DNA of 64,000 bases, taken from Mycobacterium europaeum. Lineage in GTDB: Bacteria > Actinomycetota > Actinomycetes > Mycobacteriales > Mycobacteriaceae. Made by a program: the position numbers and the translations under genes. The stretch lies in assembly GCF_002102155.1 (NCBI RefSeq), contig NZ_LQOU01000003.1, positions 1-64,000 of the forward strand, read 5' to 3'. Below the pieces are notes generated by a model. It made no database searches and had not been told where the DNA came from. It saw only the letters and a list, made by a program, of their open reading frames with translations. Below are positions 34,744 to 41,309 of the stretch, piece by piece (within the stretch, counting starts at the first letter, position 1; every line of letters begins with the position of its first letter).

Positions 34744-35991
34744 GTGACGTCGGTGCGCCCCGGGCCCGACGCTAACGTGATTCGGGTGAATCTCGACGCC
34801 AACGCGGCCTCCATCCGCGAAGTGTGCGACGCCGGCATGCTCGCCGGCGCGGTCACGATGGTCTGGCAGCGCGGAGAAGTGCTGCAGGTCAACGAAATCG
34901 GCCATCGCGATGTGGACGCCGGCCTGCCGATGCAGCGGGACACGCTGTTCCGGATCGCCTCGATGACCAAGCCGGTCACCGTCGCCGCGGTGATGAGCCT
35001 GGTCGACGAGGACAAGCTGACGCTGAAAGACCCCATCGTGCGCTGGGTCCCCGAGCTGGCCGATCTGCGGGTGCTCGACGAGCCGCACGGCCCGCTGGAC
35101 CGGACGCATCCGGCCCGGCGCGCCATCCTGATCGAGGACCTGCTCACCCACACCAGCGGCCTGGCCTACAGCTTCTCGGTGTCCGGGCCGATCGCCAAGG
35201 CCTACATGCGGCTGCCGTTCAATCAGGGCCCGGACGCCTGGCTGGCCGGGCTGGCCAAACTGCCGCTGGTGCATCAGCCGGGCGACCGGCTCACCTACAG
35301 CCATTCGATCGACCTGCTGGGCGTCATCGCGTCGCGCATCGAGGGCAAGCCGTTCCACCAGGTTCTCGACGAGCGGGTGCTCGGCCCGGTCGGCATGCGT
35401 GACAGCGGGTTCTTCGTCTCCCCCGAGGCGCGGCGCCGCGCCGCGACCATGTATCGGCTCGACGAGCGGGGCCAACTGCACCACGACGTGATGGGTCCGC
35501 CGCACATCAAGCCGCCCTCCTTCCCCAACGCGGGCGGGGGCCTGTGGTCGACCGCCGACGACTACCTGCGGTTCGTGCGGATGCTGCTCGGTGAAGGAAC
35601 AATCGACGGTGTGCAGGTGTTGTCAGCCGAGTCCGCCCGCCTGATGCGAACCGACCGGCTGACCGACGAACAGAAACGCCACAACTTCCTGGGGGCGCCG
35701 TACTGGGTGGGCCGCGGCTTCGGGCTGAACCTGTCGGTGGTGACCGATCCGGCCCGGAGCGCGCCGCTGTTCGGCCCGGGCGGCGTCGGGACCTTCAGCT
35801 GGCCCGGCGCCTACGGGACGTGGTGGCAGGCCGACCCGACCGCCGACCTGGTTCTGCTCTATCTGGTGCAGAACCTGCCCGACATGTCCGCCGACGTGGC
35901 CGCGGCCGTCGCCGGCAACACCTCGCTGGCGAAACTCCAATCGGTACAACCGAAATTCGTTCGCCGCACGTATCAGGCGCTCGGCCTCTAG
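34744..35991 (+). CDS. beta-lactamase-fold serine hydrolase (class C/family VIII esterase type)
   Basis: The 415-residue protein has the SxxK nucleophile motif SMTK (S73, K76 from GTG 34744), the Tyr motif as YSHS (YxS of family VIII esterases rather than the YxN of AmpC), and a C-terminal FSWPGAYGTWW in place of KTG. These features indicate an esterase/peptidase-like enzyme, as in Mtb Rv1367c or LipD, rather than a true beta-lactamase. No signal peptide is apparent. A second in-frame GTG at 34786 is an alternative start. Confidence 0.85.
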   Translation: MTSVRPGPDANVIRVNLDANAASIREVCDAGMLAGAVTMVWQRGEVLQVNEIGHRDVDAGLPMQRDTLFRIASMTKPVTVAAVMSLVDEDKLTLKDPIVRWVPELADLRVLDEPHGPLDRTHPARRAILIEDLLTHTSGLAYSFSVSGPIAKAYMRLPFNQGPDAWLAGLAKLPLVHQPGDRLTYSHSIDLLGVIASRIEGKPFHQVLDERVLGPVGMRDSGFFVSPEARRRAATMYRLDERGQLHHDVMGPPHIKPPSFPNAGGGLWSTADDYLRFVRMLLGEGTIDGVQVLSAESARLMRTDRLTDEQKRHNFLGAPYWVGRGFGLNLSVVTDPARSAPLFGPGGVGTFSWPGAYGTWWQADPTADLVLLYLVQNLPDMSADVAAAVAGNTSLAKLQSVQPKFVRRTYQALGL

Positions 35992-35995
35992 CACC

Positions 35996-36535
35996 GTGGC
36001 CGATTACCCACCCGACCGGATCACCGGGCCCCGGCTGGTGCTGCGCCGGCCCGTGCTCGACGACGCGGGCGCCCTGTTTCAGCGCGTCGCCCGCGACCCC
36101 GAGGTCACCAAGTATCTGATGTGGGCGCCGCATCCCGACGTCGCGGCGACGCGGCGGGTGATCACCGAGAAGCTCAACGCCACCCCCGACGAGCGGACCT
36201 GGGTGATCGAGTTGCGGCACAGCGGCGAGGTCGTCGGGCTGGCCAGCTGCCGGCGGGCGGCGCCGCACTCGGTCGAGATCGGTTACTGCCTGAGCCGTCG
36301 GTGGTGGGGGAAGGGTTTGATGGCCGACGTGCTCGACATGCTGCTGGCCACGCTCGACAGCGACCGGGCGGTGTATCGGGTGTGGGCCACCTGCAGCGTC
36401 GACAACGAGCGCTCGGCCAGGCTGCTGGAGCGCGCCGGTTTCGTGCTGGAGGGACGACTGGCCCGCCACGCCGTCTACCCCAACGTCGGCTCCGAGCCGC
36501 AGGACAGCCTGCTGTACGCCAGGATCCTGCGCTGA
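35996..36535 (+). CDS. GNAT acetyltransferase (RimJ/RimL type)
   Basis: The 179-residue protein starts TGPRLVLRRPVLDDAGALF, typical of the RimJ/RimL-like group. It has the acetyl-CoA loop region EIGYCLSRRWWGKGLMADVL and the terminal VDNERSARLLERAGFVLEG. It probably N-acetylates a protein N-terminus or small amine; the substrate is unknown. The GTG start lies 4 bases after the hydrolase stop, so STAS, hydrolase and acetyltransferase genes form one unit. Confidence 0.85.
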   Translation: MADYPPDRITGPRLVLRRPVLDDAGALFQRVARDPEVTKYLMWAPHPDVAATRRVITEKLNATPDERTWVIELRHSGEVVGLASCRRAAPHSVEIGYCLSRRWWGKGLMADVLDMLLATLDSDRAVYRVWATCSVDNERSARLLERAGFVLEGRLARHAVYPNVGSEPQDSLLYARILR

Positions 36536-36589
36536 TCGAGCGCACCCGGATCGCCGGCCACCGGGCCGGGTCCGGCGCCCTGCGCGCGA

Positions 36590-37858
36590 TCACGAAACGC
36601 CGATCACCTCGCGGTCACGCCCGGCTCCCGGTGACCCGGCACCGTCCGGCGCGCCCGGGTTCCGTGCGGAGGAGGGCACCAGCGGCACGGCCGCCAGCGG
36701 GAACAACGCGCACAGCGCCCACGCCGGCGGGTACGCGGCGGCCGCGATCAGCGCACCGAAGAGGGGCGGCCCGGCGGCGGCCATCAGCCGTTGCGCGGTG
36801 TTCTGCAGGCCCAACGCGCGACCGCTCCAGAACGGCCCGGCGAACTCGGTGATCGCCGTGGCCTCGAGCCCGTTGTCGAGCACCGCGATCACCGAGATGA
36901 CGACCATGAGCACCACGTCGAAGCGTGAACCGGCGCCGTCGGTGAAGGCCAGCAGGAACAGGCTCAGCGCGGCGGCGGCGGCTACGGCGCGGAGGGGCCG
37001 CATCCGCGAGCCGACGCGATCCGACCAGCGCCCGACCGCGACACGGCCCGCCGCCCCCAGCAGCTGACACACCATCACCAGGCCGCCGGCGGCGGCCAGC
37101 GACCAGCCCTGCCGATTGATCAGCCACACGAGCATGAACGTCACGGTCACCGTCTGCGGCATCATCAGCAGCGCGCTCACCGCGTGAAGTCGCCACAGTA
37201 CGGACGACCCTCGATAGGGGCTGGCCAGTTCGGCGTCGGTGGCCGCCTTGCGCGATTTCCGGGGCGGATCGACGATCCCCAGCGCGCTGGCGACCGCGGC
37301 CACCGTGCACATGAGCGCGAGGAACATCAGACCCGAACGTGGGCCGCGCTCGGCCAGCTCCGGTATCACCAACGCGCCCAGGGCGATGCCCAATGGCTGC
37401 GCGGTCTGACGAATGCCCATCGCCAGGCCCCGCTGGTGCGACGGGAACCACGCGGACACCAGCCGCCCGCCGGCGGTGTTGCAGCTGGCCGCCGCCATCC
37501 CGCCGAGGACCAAGAAGACGCTGACGGCCAGCATCGAGTGGGCCGACGCCGCCGCACAGGCCGCCGCCGCCGTGAGCGCCGAACCGACCGTCAGCACGAC
37601 CCGCTCACCGACGCGGTCCAACACCCAGCCCCACAGCACCAGCGTCACCACCATGCCCCAACTCGGCATGGACGACACCAGGCCGGCCTCGGCCAACGGG
37701 ATGCCGCGGCCCGCCTGCAGCGACGGGATCAGGAACGCGACGCCATTGATGAAGAGGAACGACGTCGCCGCCACCCCCAGGGAGACGACCATGACCGACC
37801 ACCGCGCCCCCGCGCCGAGTCGACCGACGCTGCCGGCTTCCCGAGACATGAAATCCAT
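36590..37858 (-). CDS. major facilitator superfamily transporter
   Basis: The 422-residue, about 12-helix MFS protein has motif A-like WGWVLDRVGERV between helices 2 and 3 and VGRWSDRVGSRM between 8 and 9. A central charged loop (DPPRKSRKAATDAEL) and the YQAQ-like segment GLAMGIRQTAQPLGIALG are also visible. It resembles organic-acid/drug transporters such as Mtb Rv2456c; the cargo cannot be told from sequence. The ATG at 37858 lacks an obvious Shine-Dalgarno; a second ATG lies three codons on. Confidence 0.85.
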   Translation of the reverse strand: MDFMSREAGSVGRLGAGARWSVMVVSLGVAATSFLFINGVAFLIPSLQAGRGIPLAEAGLVSSMPSWGMVVTLVLWGWVLDRVGERVVLTVGSALTAAAACAAASAHSMLAVSVFLVLGGMAAASCNTAGGRLVSAWFPSHQRGLAMGIRQTAQPLGIALGALVIPELAERGPRSGLMFLALMCTVAAVASALGIVDPPRKSRKAATDAELASPYRGSSVLWRLHAVSALLMMPQTVTVTFMLVWLINRQGWSLAAAGGLVMVCQLLGAAGRVAVGRWSDRVGSRMRPLRAVAAAAALSLFLLAFTDGAGSRFDVVLMVVISVIAVLDNGLEATAITEFAGPFWSGRALGLQNTAQRLMAAAGPPLFGALIAAAAYPPAWALCALFPLAAVPLVPSSARNPGAPDGAGSPGAGRDREVIGVS

Positions 37859-37902
37859 GGTGACACGACGTTCGCCCGGGCGGTTGTCGCCGCGAGCACC
37901 GT

Positions 37903-37931
37903 AACGTATTGGATCCTAAGGCGATTGATAA
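37903..37931 (-). promoter_or_regulatory. candidate promoter of the MFS gene
   Basis: On the minus strand TTATCA (37931-37926, 4/6 to the -35 consensus) and TACGTT (37908-37903, TANNNT) are separated by 17 bases. The leader would be about 38 bases. Confidence 0.5.
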
Positions 37932-38011
37932 CCGATACTCAGAGTTGACGCCCCGGCCCAAGCGGTTCATCAGCGGAATCCGTTCTGCGCCTTGGGATTA
38001 GCGAAACAGCC

Positions 38012-38028
38012 GAGTCGCTATGCGACTC
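38012..38028. repeat. 7-bp inverted repeat upstream of the signalling module
   Basis: GAGTCGC-TAT-GCGACTC, a perfect hairpin/palindrome directly before the direct-repeat boxes. There is no T-tract after it, so an operator is more likely than a terminator. Confidence 0.5.
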
Positions 38029-38035
38029 CGTGATT

Positions 38036-38087
38036 CACAGCGCGAACACAGCGCTCCCTCATGCGCGCACTCAGCGTTTTCTCAGCG
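38036..38087. promoter_or_regulatory. four CWCAGCG direct-repeat boxes (response-regulator operator)
   Basis: CACAGCG occurs at 38036-38042 and 38047-38053, and CTCAGCG at 38070-38076 and 38081-38087. Both pairs have an exact 11-bp period (4-base spacer), the geometry used by OmpR/PhoP-type regulators, and the first pair resembles the Mtb PhoP box TCACAGC-N4-TCACAGC. The last box ends four bases before a TACCCT -10, so an activator bound here would occupy the -35 region. Confidence 0.65.
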
Positions 38088-38091
38088 CGGC

Positions 38092-38097
38092 TACCCT
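38092..38097 (+). promoter_or_regulatory. -10 element of the DUF347/response-regulator operon
   Basis: TACCCT (TANNNT) gives a start near 38104 and a leader of about 32 bases before ATG 38136. The box array replaces a -35. Confidence 0.5.
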
Positions 38098-38135
38098 GGA
38101 AAAGCACCAACGACGACACCGGAAGTTGACTGGGG

Positions 38136-38912
38136 ATGACCGACGTTTCGCGGCAGGCGCTGACCAAGGTGCCCGCGGTCACCCTGGGCTTCTGGATCAT
38201 CAAGGTCTTCGCCACCACGCTGGGCGAGACGGGCGGCGACACCGTCACGATGACACTGAACTGGGGCTACGCGGCGGGGGTCGCGCTGTTCGGCGTCGCG
38301 CTGGTCGTGCTGGTTGCCGCGCAGATCTTCGCCAAGCGCTTCCACGCGGCGCTGTACTGGGCGACGATCGTGGCCTCGACGACGTTCGGCACGACGCTGG
38401 CCGACTTCGCCGACCGTTCGCTGGGCATCGGCTACACCGGCGGGTCGCTGCTGCTGTTGGCGTGCCTGCTGGCCACCCTGGGCCTGTGGCGCTGGTCGCA
38501 GGGCACCGTGTCGGTCACCACCGTCTCCACGCCGAAAGTGGAGGCGTTCTATTGGGCGACAATCACTTTCTCGCAGACCCTGGGCACCGCGCTCGGCGAT
38601 TGGCTCGCCGACACCCGCGACTTCGGTTACGAGCGCGGCGCGCTGGTGTTCGCGGCCGGCCTGGCCGCGGTCGTGGCGCTCTACTACTGGACGTCGGTCT
38701 CGCGGGTGGTGCTGTTCTGGGTCGCGTTCATCTTGACCCGTCCGTTGGGCGCGACGGTGGGCGACTTCATCGACAAGCCGGTCGCCGACGGCGGCCTGGC
38801 CCTGAGCCGCCCGCTGGCGTCGGCGGTGATCGCCGCGATCATCGTGGCCCTGCTCGTCGTCCTCCCCCAGCGTCCGGGGCGCCACCCCGGCGCGGCCCAC
38901 CACGAAGCGTGA
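38136..38912 (+). CDS. DUF347-repeat membrane protein
   Basis: The 258-residue polytopic protein has about eight helices built from four copies of a roughly 55-residue unit. The repeat cores are FATTLGETGGD, FGTTLADFADR, LGTALGDWLAD and LGATVGDFIDK, each with a Thr/Gly-rich turn and conserved Asp inside or next to the membrane. Each unit is followed by an aromatic Gly-Tyr or similar segment. This is the COG4705/DUF347 family; function is unproven, and the regularly repeated acidic residues suggest an ion or small-solute channel or carrier (inference). It is 4 bases upstream of the response-regulator gene, so they are co-expressed. Confidence 0.85.
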   Translation: MTDVSRQALTKVPAVTLGFWIIKVFATTLGETGGDTVTMTLNWGYAAGVALFGVALVVLVAAQIFAKRFHAALYWATIVASTTFGTTLADFADRSLGIGYTGGSLLLLACLLATLGLWRWSQGTVSVTTVSTPKVEAFYWATITFSQTLGTALGDWLADTRDFGYERGALVFAAGLAAVVALYYWTSVSRVVLFWVAFILTRPLGATVGDFIDKPVADGGLALSRPLASAVIAAIIVALLVVLPQRPGRHPGAAHHEA

Positions 38913-38916
38913 CGAC

Positions 38917-39585
38917 ATGAGGGTACTTCTCGTCGAGGACGAAGCGCGGCTGTCGGCGACCCTCGCCCGGGGCCTGCAGGCCGAGGGGTTCGTCGTGGTG
39001 AACGTCGGCACCGGCGTCGACGGCCTGCGGGAGGCCATCGAGAACAGCTTCGACGTGGTGGTCCTCGACATCATGCTCCCCGGCCAGAGCGGATACGAGG
39101 TGCTGCGCCGGATGCGGGCGCGCAACGTGTGGACACCGGTGCTCATGCTGACCGCCAAGGACGGCGAGTACGACGAGACAGACGCGTTCGAGCTGGGCGC
39201 CGACGACTACCTGACCAAGCCGTTCTCGTTTCGGGTGCTTGTGGCGCGACTGCGTGCGCTGGTGCGTCGCGGCGTGCCGGAGCGACCGGCGGTGCTGACC
39301 GCCGGATCGCTGGTGCTGGACCCCGCGCGCCACACCGTCCGACGCGACTCCACTCCGATCATGTTGACGCCCAGGGAGTTCGGGGTGCTCGAATTCCTGA
39401 TGCGCAACAAGGACATGGTGGTGACCAAGGCCGAAATCCTGCGCAACGTGTGGGATGCGCACTACTACGGCCCCGACAACGTGGTCGAGGTTTACGTGGG
39501 ATATCTGCGTCGCAAGATCGATCTGCCGTTCGGCACCAACACCATCGAAACGATCCGCGGCGTCGGCTACCGACTGTTGTGCTGA
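38917..39585 (+). CDS. OmpR/PhoB-family response regulator
   Basis: The 222-residue protein has a receiver domain (1-115) with the acidic pair E7/D8, phospho-acceptor D51 (VVVLDIMLPG), a Thr/Ser at the TAKD site and K101 region (DYLTKPFSF). A C-terminal winged helix (about 125-222) contains LTPREFGVLEFLMRNKDMVVTKAEIL and ends in ETIRGVGYRL. All phosphotransfer residues are present. Its likely partner kinase is encoded on the opposite strand, the two genes overlapping tail to tail by 19 bases. The direct repeats at 38036-38087 and 40990-41019 are the obvious target candidates. Confidence 0.95.
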   Translation: MRVLLVEDEARLSATLARGLQAEGFVVVNVGTGVDGLREAIENSFDVVVLDIMLPGQSGYEVLRRMRARNVWTPVLMLTAKDGEYDETDAFELGADDYLTKPFSFRVLVARLRALVRRGVPERPAVLTAGSLVLDPARHTVRRDSTPIMLTPREFGVLEFLMRNKDMVVTKAEILRNVWDAHYYGPDNVVEVYVGYLRRKIDLPFGTNTIETIRGVGYRLLC

Positions 39586-40949
39586 GGGTCGCGGTGCGGC
39601 AGGGACACGATCACCCGGGTCCCGCCCCCCTCCCGGTCGTCGATGGTGACCGTGCCGCCGTGAGCGGCGGCCACCTCGGCGACGATCGCCAGGCCAAGGC
39701 CGGCTCCCCCGCCGCTGCGGGCACGGTCGGAATCCAGCCGCACGAAGCGTTCGAACACCCGGGTCCGGTCGCCCGGAGCGATTCCGGGGCCGTCGTCGCC
39801 GACGGTGATGATCGCCGTGCCGTCGCGGCTGCCGACCCCGAGGACAACCCGCGACGTGGCATGGCGGACGGCGTTTTCCACGAGGTTGCGGATCATCCGC
39901 GAGAGGGCCACCGGGTCGCCGGTGCAACGCACCGGGCACAGGTCGGTGTCGATTGCGCAGTCCGCCTCGCGGCGCGCGCGGGCGGCCTCGACGGCGGCGA
40001 CGTCATCGAGAGCCAGTTCTTCCTTGCGCCGCAGCAGGCTCTGTTCGTCGGCCCGGGCCAGCAGCAGCAGATCTTCGACCAGCGTCCGCATGCGTTGCGC
40101 CTCGGGCAGCAGGGTGTGGACCGCCAGCTCCGCGTCCAGCAGATCGGGATGGGCCTCGGCGACCTCCAGTCCGGAGATGATGGTGGCCAGCGGGCTGCGC
40201 AGCTCATGTGACGCGTCGCCGACAAAGCGTTGTTGCGCACGGTGGCCGGCTTCGATGCGGGACAGCATCTGGTTCATGGTGACCGCCAGCGCGGCGATCT
40301 CGTCGCGGCCCTCCGGCACCGGAACCCGTTCGGCCAGATCCGATGCCGAGATTTCGGCCACGTGCGCGCGGATCGCGTCCACGGATCGCAGCGACCGGCG
40401 AACCAGCCAGAACGTCGCGGCCGCGGCCCCGGCGATGACGACCGGCGCGCCGCACGCCAGCAGCAGGGCGACGGTCCGCGCGGTGGCCTCGACCGCGCGG
40501 CTACCGCCCCCCACCAGCACCGTGTAGTCGCCGGACGGGGTCGCGACCCGTTGACCGCTGACGCGCATGTCGTCACCGGCCACCGCGTCGTCGGACAATC
40601 CGCGACGCAGCTCGAAGCCGAACTCGCCGACCGGAACGAGCGGCGTGGTGGGCGCCGAGCGTGACCGCTTCACCACCTGACCGTCCGGGGCGATCACTTG
40701 AACGGCGACCACGCGTTGGTCGGTGGTCAACAGCGAGCTGTCGAGGCCGGCCGGCGGATCGGACTGCAGCGCCTTTTTCAGGTCGCGCACTCTCTCGGCG
40801 GAGGCGTAATCGACGCCCGTCAGCAGGGACCGATACAGGAACGCGTCCAGTCCCGCGCCGGCGATGGCGAGCGCGCAGAGCACGACGGCCGCCGACACCG
40901 CGGCCGAGCGGGCGGGGATGCCCCAGTGCGGGAGGCGAGGCAGCTGCAT
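39567..40949 (-). CDS. sensor histidine kinase (HAMP, HisKA, HATPase)
   Basis: The 460-residue kinase has helix TM1 (about 14-36), an extracytoplasmic domain (about 37-158), TM2 (about 160-182), HAMP (183-235) and H box FVGDASHELRSPLATI with H248. The N box is NLVENAVRHA and the G1/G2 boxes are DDGPGIAPGD and GGGAGLGLAIV. It is orthodox and appears active. The ATG 40949 is preferred over upstream frames because GGAGG precedes it and TM1 then lies at the N-terminus. Its 5' region is shared with a divergent small exported protein and contains three CTCAGCG boxes. Confidence 0.93.
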   Translation of the reverse strand: MQLPRLPHWGIPARSAAVSAAVVLCALAIAGAGLDAFLYRSLLTGVDYASAERVRDLKKALQSDPPAGLDSSLLTTDQRVVAVQVIAPDGQVVKRSRSAPTTPLVPVGEFGFELRRGLSDDAVAGDDMRVSGQRVATPSGDYTVLVGGGSRAVEATARTVALLLACGAPVVIAGAAAATFWLVRRSLRSVDAIRAHVAEISASDLAERVPVPEGRDEIAALAVTMNQMLSRIEAGHRAQQRFVGDASHELRSPLATIISGLEVAEAHPDLLDAELAVHTLLPEAQRMRTLVEDLLLLARADEQSLLRRKEELALDDVAAVEAARARREADCAIDTDLCPVRCTGDPVALSRMIRNLVENAVRHATSRVVLGVGSRDGTAIITVGDDGPGIAPGDRTRVFERFVRLDSDRARSGGGAGLGLAIVAEVAAAHGGTVTIDDREGGGTRVIVSLPHRDPQHNSR

Positions 40950-40989
40950 ACCTCCGATTCTGCAGGGCCGCCCCCCGGGAAACACCGAG

Positions 40990-41019
40990 CTCAGCGCGCT
41001 TCTCAGCGGCCTCTCAGCG
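40990..41019. promoter_or_regulatory. three CTCAGCG direct-repeat boxes between kinase and exported-protein genes
   Basis: CTCAGCG occurs at 40990-40996, 41002-41008 and 41013-41019 (12- and 11-bp steps), identical in sequence to the boxes at 38070-38087 before the DUF347 gene. The last box ends nine bases before the TAGGCT -10 of the gene at 41044. The array also lies about 40 bases upstream of the kinase start. Confidence 0.65.
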
Positions 41020-41028
41020 ACCCCCTCC

Positions 41029-41034
41029 TAGGCT
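41029..41034 (+). promoter_or_regulatory. -10 element of the small exported protein gene
   Basis: TAGGCT (TANNNT) ends nine bases before ATG 41044, close to leaderless spacing; no Shine-Dalgarno is visible. Confidence 0.5.
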
Positions 41035-41043
41035 GACCTCGTC

Positions 41044-41307
41044 ATGTCAGGTACTGCACGCCTTGCGCGCCGCAACAACCGCGCGACCACACGAATGCTG
41101 GCCTATCTCGCCATCGTCCTGGGCTCCGGGCTGGTGGGGGCGGCGCCGGCCGGCGCCGACCCGAGCCCTTTCAACACCCTCAGCTGCAGCTGTCCGGAGA
41201 CGGCTCGAGCCGGCAGCACCGCCCGCAGCGACGAGATCCAGCGAGGGATCCGGCGGGGCGAACTCGGCCGGCCGCAACCACAAGTCTCGGCCCAACCGGG
41301 GCATTAG
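41044..41307 (+). CDS. small exported protein with CSC motif
   Basis: The 87-residue precursor has a basic N-terminus, a hydrophobic core (MLAYLAIVLGSGLVGAAPA) and a probable cut near AGA at residue 38. It leaves a mature peptide of about 49 residues beginning DPSPFNTLSCSCPET. The vicinal C48-S-C50 pair is the only notable feature; the rest is hydrophilic and probably disordered. DPSPF...LSCSC peptides recur among mycobacterial hypothetical proteins as I remember them, but no function is known. The shared operator boxes suggest it is an output of, or signal peptide for, the adjacent two-component system. Confidence 0.65.
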   Translation: MSGTARLARRNNRATTRMLAYLAIVLGSGLVGAAPAGADPSPFNTLSCSCPETARAGSTARSDEIQRGIRRGELGRPQPQVSAQPGH

Positions 41308-41309
41308 GC

